Assembly: GCA_003583745.1 (NCBI GenBank)
Contig: QXPY01000011.1
Location: 1 to 64,000 of the forward strand
Reading direction: 5' to 3'
Length of the DNA: 64,000 bases
DNA from: Rhodocyclales bacterium GT-UBC
Lineage (GTDB): Bacteria; Pseudomonadota; Gammaproteobacteria; Burkholderiales; Rhodocyclaceae
In this document: positions 1 to 6,000 of the stretch, in pieces
How positions within the stretch are numbered: position 1 is the first letter of the stretch
Layout: every line of letters starts with the position of its first letter
The notes under the pieces: model-generated
Databases searched by the model: none
Seen by the model: only the letters and a program-made list of their open reading frames with translations
Told to the model about the DNA's origin: nothing
Program-made: the position numbers and the translations under genes

Positions 1-60
1 TCATACAGCCAAACCTATCGATCAGTTTCCTTGCTTTTTGGGGGAGTCCATATACGAGAT

Positions 61-67
61 GTTAGGC
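61..67 (-). repeat. attC core box of a site running off the left edge
   Basis: GTTAGGC on the plus strand (GCCTAAC on the minus strand) directly overlaps the stop codon of the first cassette gene, as the R'' box of an attC site should. The rest of the site would lie at 1-60 and beyond; no clear stem is visible in those 60 bases, so the site may be long or degenerate. Confidence 0.5.
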
Positions 68-664
68 ATCGGCAGCACGCCTCTCAATAGCGCTCCAAGC
101 GTGAAGCGAAAAGCGATTGCTCTCTCTTGACTTCAAGAGCCGCTGGGCAAGAGCAATGTCCATTGTGGCAATGTATTCCGCCATGAAGGCAATCGTTCGC
201 TCCGCTCGCCATCCGCGACATTGCTCCGCTGTAGAAACGTAATCCTCGAACGCACGCGCCCGGAGCTCAGCATCTTCGGCAACGGCACCAAGGAGAGAAT
301 TGAGGGCGTGGAGCCGACGAAGCCCATGGGATTCCGTTGATGCTCGTGACAGCAGTTCCTCCAATTCAGCGCCTGCTCTACTTCTATCGATCTTCACCAG
401 AATCCGAAGTGGCCAGGCTGCGACACTAACCACTCTATTCGGCTCTTCTTGTTCGCGTGCAGCCGAGAATGATTCGGTAAGTATGGATAGGGCCGTCGAT
501 CGGGATTTCGTCGCATCGGCAACGGATGCTAGCGCTTGGCAGCGATACCATGGATGGTTGATCGCGTGGGCTACGCTGTACGCCTTGTCAGGACTCTCTG
601 GCAAGAGGCGATCAGTTGCTGCGCGGCCCCCTACGTCTTCCGGTCGAATGTCATCGATCCACAT
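62..664 (-). CDS. Cassette gene: hypothetical helical protein
   Basis: A 200-residue protein starting a few bases inside the cassette boundary (attC core at 671-677), with its stop codon within the next attC core, which is the typical tight packing of an integron cassette. The sequence is mostly alpha-helical, rich in Ala, Glu, Arg and Leu, with repeated helix pairs reminiscent of TPR/HEAT-like repeats (for example around residues 35-60 and 95-140). There is no signal peptide and no membrane segment, so it is probably cytoplasmic. I do not recognise the family. Codon choice is less GC-biased than the core genes of the window, consistent with mobility. Confidence 0.7.
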   Translation of the reverse strand: MWIDDIRPEDVGGRAATDRLLPESPDKAYSVAHAINHPWYRCQALASVADATKSRSTALSILTESFSAAREQEEPNRVVSVAAWPLRILVKIDRSRAGAELEELLSRASTESHGLRRLHALNSLLGAVAEDAELRARAFEDYVSTAEQCRGWRAERTIAFMAEYIATMDIALAQRLLKSRESNRFSLHAWSAIERRAADA

Positions 665-670
665 TTCGAT

Positions 671-742
671 GCCTAACGTGCTAGCTCAGCCGACGGCAAA
701 AAGCGCAGCTTTTTGACGGTCGGCTGGAGCGGATTGTTGGGC
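671..742 (-). repeat. attC site (72 bp)
   Basis: On the minus strand it begins GCCCAAC and ends GTTAGGC, with a long imperfect stem built on GCCGACCGTCAAAAAGC and GCTTTTTGCCGTCGGC. It separates the 200-aa cassette gene from the lipoprotein cassette and is nearly identical to the site at 1760-1831. Confidence 0.85.
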
Positions 743-752
743 GGCGTTGGAC

Positions 753-1145
753 TCAGTATTTGCATGGAGTGAGGGAACGGTACTCGGCTGGCGAAATGGA
801 AACCCACTCGATTTGGCTCTTCTCTGGTGACAGAGTGGGTACAAGTTTGGTTTGAACGTTGTAGAAGCCTGGTTTAGCCACGATTTCGGCCGACTTGTAG
901 CCCTGCGCAGTGACCGCGAAAGTTAAGGGTAAGGCAGCAGCAACGTGCATGCTGAAGCAACCATTCGAGTCTGTTGTGCTGTTCGTTCCATATAGCGCGA
1001 CGTTAGCGTTGGCCACAGGTAGGCCATCTGAATTCAAGACTGCACCGACAAGCGATGTTGCGGGATGGCAAGGAACAAATGCGCAGCAGCCCGTTAGGGC
1101 GATGCACATGGCTGCCGGAATGAAAAGTGAAAAGAGTGACCGCAT
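753..1145 (-). CDS. Cassette gene: small lipoprotein with carboxypeptidase-regulatory-like fold
   Basis: A 130-residue protein. The N-terminus is a lipoprotein signal: charged start, hydrophobic stretch, then ALTGC with the lipidation Cys at about residue 20. The mature part contains GAVLNSDGLPVANANVALYG followed by TDSNGCF, a pattern typical of carboxypeptidase-regulatory-like or transthyretin-like beta-sandwich domains. It is thus probably an envelope-anchored small beta-domain. Ligand and role are unknown. It starts just after the attC at 1156-1251 in cassette order and ends just before the attC at 671-742. Exported products are frequent among cassettes of chromosomal integrons. Confidence 0.75.
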   Translation of the reverse strand: MRSLFSLFIPAAMCIALTGCCAFVPCHPATSLVGAVLNSDGLPVANANVALYGTNSTTDSNGCFSMHVAAALPLTFAVTAQGYKSAEIVAKPGFYNVQTKLVPTLSPEKSQIEWVSISPAEYRSLTPCKY

Positions 1146-1155
1146 TTTCTATGAC

Positions 1156-1251
1156 GCCCAACGTTTGAGTTCAGGGGCCGCCGGAGCGCGAAGCGCGGAG
1201 GGAACCGGCAAGCGCAGCTTGCCGGCGGTCCCCTGGAACGAGAGGTTAGGG
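1156..1251 (-). repeat. attC site (about 96 bp, longer type)
   Basis: Minus-strand boxes CCCTAAC (1251-1245) and GTTGGGC (1162-1156) flank a long inverted repeat based on GGGGCCGCCGG and CCGGCGGTCCCC, with an inner AAGCGCAGCTT-like stem. It is longer and different in sequence from the other sites, so this cassette came from a different attC family. The stop codon of the 168-aa gene lies inside the first core box. Confidence 0.75.
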
Positions 1252-1752
1252 CTCGGATGGACCATTGCGCTTGGGCCTAACGACGCAGAAAGATGAGAAA
1301 AGCATATAGTAAAGCGAAAACCCGAATGCCCCACTAAGCAACGTGGAAAGAAGGAATGCGGGACTCTCTGTACCCAACCAGGACCAAACAGCAGCTTTGA
1401 TTCCGAGTTCAACTACGGTCCAGACGGCGATGACAAACACCACGAGGCTTGAGGAATTGGACTCAAGCGCCGCATGGCAATGGGGACACGGGAATTCACC
1501 TTTCACTTTCCACGGAGAGAGAACCGTGGAGCAATGGGGGCAAGACTGCCTTTCATGCTTCACCACAGAGGCAGCGTTCTCGACGGGCGGGTGGCAGGCT
1601 TCGCAAATGGGCTCAGGGGAAAGCACGGCGAAATGATGTAGGCAGAGAAGGCGGCCGCAGTGCCTGCACTTGCCGCCCTCGGCCGGCAGAATGGAAGCGC
1701 CGCAGGCTTCACAGTGGAACGGAGCCGTAACACCCTTTGCAAGGGGGGGCAC
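1246..1752 (-). CDS. Cassette gene: zinc-ribbon membrane protein
   Basis: A 168-residue ORF if the GTG eight bases after the cassette boundary is the start; no ribosome site is visible and the exact start is uncertain. The N-terminal half has five CxxC-type knuckles (CEAC, CRHC, CEACH, CPHC, CPHCH), so probably two or more zinc ribbons. The C-terminal part has two hydrophobic segments (about residues 103-123 and 132-155). This suggests a cytoplasmic zinc domain tethered to the inner membrane. I do not recognise a named family. A run of seven G bases lies just after the start codon, opposite the CCC-CCC-type codons. It sits between attC sites 1760-1831 and 1156-1251. Confidence 0.65.
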   Translation of the reverse strand: MPPLAKGVTAPFHCEACGASILPAEGGKCRHCGRLLCLHHFAVLSPEPICEACHPPVENAASVVKHERQSCPHCSTVLSPWKVKGEFPCPHCHAALESNSSSLVVFVIAVWTVVELGIKAAVWSWLGTESPAFLLSTLLSGAFGFSLYYMLFSSFCVVRPKRNGPSEP

Positions 1753-1759
1753 TTGAGAG

Positions 1760-1831
1760 CCCTAACGTGAAAGCTCAGCCGACGGCAAAAAGCGCAGCTT
1801 TTTGACGGTCGGCTGGAGCGGGATGTTAGGC
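1760..1831 (-). repeat. attC site (72 bp)
   Basis: Minus-strand boxes GCCTAAC (1831-1825) and GTTAGGG (1766-1760) with the same stem as the 671-742 site. The last core base deviates from the GTTRRRY consensus, which is tolerated in attC sites. Confidence 0.85.
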
Positions 1832-1847
1832 AAACTGGTTCGATTCA

Positions 1848-2117
1848 TCATTCGTTGCGCTTTGCCCGTAGCGCGTAGAAATAAATAACCCAGACGATTA
1901 GACCAGGAATACCCAGCGAAATAAGCCACCCCAAGAACGGGCGCTCTGATGCAAGAGCCCATTGGCCGTGACGACTTTCAATACAAATTCCGTCTCGGAC
2001 AGCACCACCATCGTCAAGACAGCTATCAATCTCCATAAGCGCAAAAAACTGACGAGAAATCCATACAAATAGGACAAACAAGATCAGGCGGATGAAAGCC
2101 TTGGTATGACTGCTCAT
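1848..2117 (-). CDS. Cassette gene: small two-helix membrane protein
   Basis: An 89-residue protein with a hydrophobic segment at about residues 9-27, a short loop containing two Cys (DSCLDDGGAVRDGICIES) that could form a disulfide in the periplasm, and a second hydrophobic segment at about 62-82 followed by a basic tail. Both ends are predicted cytoplasmic by the positive-inside rule. The start codon lies seven bases from the attC core at 2125-2131. Small membrane proteins of this kind are common cassette cargo. No family recognised. Confidence 0.65.
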   Translation of the reverse strand: MSSHTKAFIRLILFVLFVWISRQFFALMEIDSCLDDGGAVRDGICIESRHGQWALASERPFLGWLISLGIPGLIVWVIYFYALRAKRNE

Positions 2118-2124
2118 GAGTAGC

Positions 2125-2196
2125 GCCTAACGTTGAAGCTCACCGGACGGCGGGCAGCGCAGCTGGCCGACGGTCCGGTGGAGCGGATTGTTGGGC
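2125..2196 (-). repeat. attC site (72 bp)
   Basis: Minus-strand boxes GCCCAAC (2196-2190) and GTTAGGC (2131-2125) around a stem built on CCACCGGACCGTCGGCC and its partner near CACCGGACGGCGGGC. Same length class as the other two short sites but with diverged stem sequence. Confidence 0.85.
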
Positions 2197-2214
2197 GTAG
2201 TGCCGCACATTGCT

Positions 2215-2559
2215 TTAGCCATTGTTGCCCTGAATACGCTCAAGTGCTTGGACGGCTGCCAACACCTCCATTGCCGCGGCTTTAACAGTAGGCTCATGGG
2301 CACGCTTTGCCTCCCACTCAATGAGGCCCCGGCCGAAATTGGCCAGAACTCCTTGCAACCTTGAACAGAGTTGGTGAATTGGCTCTGATTTCTTGCTTGG
2401 GGGAAGTGTCTCAGCTGCCTTGGAGGCTGCCGTAAGCAAAATGCAAAGTTGCTCAGCGACCTCGGGAGTCAAAGCTAGCGAAGGAATTGGATTGCCCGGA
2501 ATGGTTACAACTGAGCAACCATCGTGCTCATAGATGACCATAGGAGTAGGGGTTTCCAT
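2215..2559 (-). CDS. Cassette gene: hypothetical protein
   Basis: A 114-residue protein starting METPTPM at 2559; a longer reading to 2601 would cross the attC core and is unlikely. It is the first cassette of the array in reading order. The N-terminus has a short beta-rich stretch (MVIYEHDGCSVVTIPG) and the rest is predicted helical (about residues 30-110) with an acidic/basic pattern. No signal peptide, membrane segment or known motif. Function unknown. Confidence 0.65.
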   Translation of the reverse strand: METPTPMVIYEHDGCSVVTIPGNPIPSLALTPEVAEQLCILLTAASKAAETLPPSKKSEPIHQLCSRLQGVLANFGRGLIEWEAKRAHEPTVKAAAMEVLAAVQALERIQGNNG

Positions 2560-2565
2560 TAAGAC

Positions 2566-2590
2566 GCCCAACGTGAAGTAGACGTCATAG
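2566..2590 (-). repeat. Half attC site at the right end of the array
   Basis: GTTGGGC (minus strand, 2572-2566) is preceded by CTACTTCAC, which resembles the L' half of the other sites (for example CTTTCAC before the core). No matching left half is found further right. This suggests the array was truncated here, or that this is a degenerate attI-like end. Confidence 0.5.
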
Positions 2591-2667
2591 TAAAAATCCA
2601 AATCCAGGCATTAATAGCCAAATGTGGACACTTGTTTCCAATATTGGATATCGGCAATTTTCCATAT

Positions 2668-3030
2668 CTAGACATTCGCCACGATCCGCTTTTCCAGGCC
2701 CAGCGTCTTGGCCGCTTTCAGCGGGAGTTGCCAGAGTTTGCGTTCTGGATGCCATTCGCCGCCGGCTTCCTTGACGCGTTGGCGAAGTTCGGTTTCGCCG
2801 TAGGCGACGCGTAGCCAGACGGTTTTTGCCGGCTTTTTCGGGCGGTCGTCGACGATCAGTTCAACCGTGGTCAGGCGGCGATCAAGGCGCGTGTCGAGGC
2901 GGTAGCGGACGCAGACCAGGGCATCACCGTATCGTTCGAGGAGGCGCTTGGTGCCGGGGGCGCCGGGCCGGAGCCGCTTGATGGTAGCGGTTCCGGCGGC
3001 ATTGCTTTTAGAGGTGGTGCTGGCGGGCAT
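2668..3030 (-). CDS. Conserved hypothetical protein
   Basis: A 120-residue basic protein. The N-terminal 25 residues are Ser/Thr/Ala/Lys-rich and probably disordered; the body has KRLLERYGDALVCVRYRLD and, near the C-terminus, EWHPERKLWQLPLKAAKTLGL, a W-x-P-x-x-K-x-W-x-L/F-P pattern that reminds one of HARP-type small nucleic-acid-binding domains, but the match is weak and only an impression. It lies between the cassette array and the macroglobulin gene, on the same strand as both. Codon use is GC-rich like the chromosome, so it is not counted as a cassette. Confidence 0.6.
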   Translation of the reverse strand: MPASTTSKSNAAGTATIKRLRPGAPGTKRLLERYGDALVCVRYRLDTRLDRRLTTVELIVDDRPKKPAKTVWLRVAYGETELRQRVKEAGGEWHPERKLWQLPLKAAKTLGLEKRIVANV

Positions 3031-3090
3031 CGTCTGCGGTGAAGGAGAGGAATGCTCAGCTTAATTGACATGGGAATATGGCTCAAGCAT

Positions 3091-6000
3091 TTATTCGCCC
3101 ACCGTTACCCTCCCATTCGGTACCTCCCCAAATACATCCGGCGCGTACATCGCTTCGACCCGCGTCGGCGGTAGCGCGAAGTTGCCGGCGTTGTTGAGTC
3201 TCAGGGTGTAGTCGATGGTGAAGCGGCCCTTGGGCAGCATGGCGTAGTAGGCGCGGAAGGCGCTGAAGCTGCGTTCGACGTAGGTCGGCCACATGCCGCG
3301 GCCTTCGCGGTTTTCGCCCAGGCTGGCGATGGCCGAATCGCGGCCGTCGCCGTCGCCCATGATGCGGGCACCGGCCGGGATGTGGTCGGTGAGGGCAACC
3401 CAGCTCATGTCGTTGTCGGCATCGACGGTCAGGGTGACGCGCCAGAGGTCGCCGCGGCTGATCTTGCCGGGCGTCTTTTCCTGCAGCGGCGTGACCTTGC
3501 GGCTGATGCGGTAGCCCATGGCGCGCGGCGGGCCGTCGGGGATGGCGGCGAGCAGCTGGATGTTGGCCCAGGGTTTGCCGCTGCCTTCGTGGCTGATCGC
3601 CAGCTTGTCGTCCTTGCCCGGCGTCGCCGGCCAGGGCAGGCTGAGCGGGGCGGGGGCGTCGTTGCCGGCCTTCTTCCAGTCCAGTTCGGCCCGGGCCTTG
3701 GCGAAGCTGGCGGTCGTGGTGCCGGCCACCGGCTCGCGTTCGAACTTTTGCGCAAAGCGGTCCAGCGTCACCCGCGCCCAGGCGTTGGCGGTGGTGGTCA
3801 GCCAGCGGCCGCGCACCTGGCGTTCGAGGGCACCCTGCATCAGGCGCGGCAGGTCGTCCTTCCAGTCCGCTTCGTCGAGCATGGCTTCGATCAGGCGGAA
3901 GGCGTTGGCGTCGGCGTTGAGCATCATCCACCACCAGTAATCCTCGCGTTCGGTGGTGAAGATCAGCCGGCTGCCGGCGTAGCTCAGGCGGTTGCGCAGT
4001 TCCTGCCGGGCTTCGGCCAGCTTCTTGTCGCGTTGCGGCAGATCTTCCAGGCGGCGGGTAATCAGTGTCCAGTCGATCAGCGAGGCGGTGGACAGGCGCA
4101 GCGGGTCGATGTCGAGCGCGGCGGCGGCGCGGGTCGGCTTGCTGCCCTGGCGGGTCAGCGCTTCGAGCGCGTTGAGCCGGCGTTGCAGCAGCACGTCGTT
4201 ACCGGCGAAAGCCGGTGCCCATTCGCCGGTCTTGAGGCGGCCTTCGACATAGGCGGTGAGGCCGCCAATCATGCGCTGGCGGCTGTCTTCGGGAATGCTG
4301 AAGCCGGCCAGCGTGACCAGGTCGAGCAGGTAGGCGGTGAGCGTGGCGCTGCCGCCGCTGCCCGGGAAGTAGCTGGCCAGCCCGTTGTTGTCGAGGTAGC
4401 CGGGCAGGGTGTCGGCAATGGCTTGCCAGCGTTTTTCGTCATGCAGGCCGACGGCGATGGAGGTCTTCTGCTCCAGGCAGCCGAAGGGGTAGTCCTCGAA
4501 GAAGCGCTTGAGGCCGGGCGGCACGGCGGCGAGCTTGGGCGACAGGCTGATTTCCAGCCCACCCTTGCCGGGCAGCGCGCCGGCCGGCAGCGTCACCGGC
4601 ACGTCGAACTTGCCGGCGATGCGGCTGAAGGTGGCCTGTTGCACGGTGACCGGCACGGCGGGGGCGATCTGCTGCGTGATGCGCAGCGTGTCCTGGCCGT
4701 TGCCACCTTCTTCGCGGGCGGCGAATTCCCACTCCTGGCTGGCGACGCCTTCGGCGGCCTTGAGCGGCCAGCTCAGTTCGCCGGCGCCTTCCGGAGCCAG
4801 CGTCAGCTTTTGCGGGGCGAGCGTTGTCGCGCCGCTCTTGCCACTGATGTTGACCACCATCTGGCGGGCGGTGCCGTTGCGCAGGGTGAGCATGGCCTTG
4901 AAGCTGTCGCCTTCGCGGACCAGCGGCGGCAGGCCGGAGATGATCTGCAGGTCCTGCCTGGTCTTCACTTTGGTGCTGCCGGTGCCGAACAGGCCGGCGC
5001 CGGCGGTGGCGATGCCGACCAGCTTGAACTCGGTCAGCGAGTCGTTCATCGTCAGCTTGAGCGTGGCGCTGCCACCGGCGTCGAGCACAACGCGCGGCTG
5101 CCACTTGAGCAGGGTGTCGAACAGTTCGCGGGCCGGGGCGCGGCCGCCACCACCACCGGGCGGCAGGGCCTTCTTGCCGAAGTGGCGCTTGCCGATGACC
5201 ATCGACTGCGCGGTGGCGGTTTCGACCTGGTAGCCGCGCGTTTGCAGCAGGGCGTCGAGCAGGTTCCAGCTGTCGTTCGGGCGCAGTTCGAGCAGTGCCT
5301 GGTCGACGGCGGCGAAGGCGACCTCGGTGCCGGCCGGGGCCGGCTTGCCGTCCGGCGTCGTGACCTTGATCCGGACGGTGGCTTCTTCGCGCGGCCGGTA
5401 ATCGCTCTTGTCGCTGCTGATGTCGACCTTGAGCTTGAAGCCGTCGGTACCGACGGCAATTTCGCCGAGGCCCAGGCGGTAGGCCGGTTTGGCCAGGTCG
5501 ACCATGGCGGTCGGCTGTTCCGGGTTCCACCATTCCTTGAACCAGCTCATTGGTTCGCGCCAGCCCCACTGGAAGAAGCTGTACCACTTGAGCGGTTCGA
5601 CGCGGCCGCGCACGGCCAGTACCGAGACGAAGACGTTCGGCCCCCACTCGGCCTTGACCGGGATTTCGACCGTCGGCTTGAAGCGCGACAGCGGCTGGAC
5701 GAAGGTGTCGATGATGCCGCCGGCTTCCACCGAAATCAGCGCGGTGGCTTCGCGGAAGGGCGTGCGCACCTGGAAGCGGGCGGTGTCGCCGGGGGCGTAG
5801 TTCTTCTTTTCCGGGATAACGTCGATACGGTCCTGGTTGCCGGCGGTGAACCACAGGTCGCCGGCGCCGGTAATCCAGTAACTGGTGCTGGAACGGGCCG
5901 TGTTGCCCTGGCCGTCGTTGGCTTCGGCGAGCAGGTAGATGGCGCCCGATTCGCCGATCTTCGGATGGCAGAGCAAGAGGCCGCGGCTGTCGGTGGTACC

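Larger units (their letters stand above)
1..2572 (-). mobile_element. Integron gene-cassette array (partial, no integrase seen)
   Basis: Five small minus-strand ORFs are each followed by a palindromic attC-like site with RYYYAAC and GTTRRRY-type core boxes. Three sites are 72 bp and two of these (671-742, 1760-1831) are almost identical, as in sedentary chromosomal integrons. Read on the minus strand, the L-box beginning AACAATCCGCTCC lines up with the L-box of classical aadA-type attC sites, so cassette orientation agrees with gene orientation and the array's 5' end is at the right. No intI gene is found at the right end; the last site there is only a half site. This fits an integrase-less attC cluster or the far part of a longer array that continues left of the window. 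The cassette genes have no recognisable housekeeping function. Confidence 0.85.

Noticed and set aside
2638-2647. Palindrome CCAATATTGG as an insertion-sequence end
   Set aside because: Short, no partner copy and no transposase nearby.
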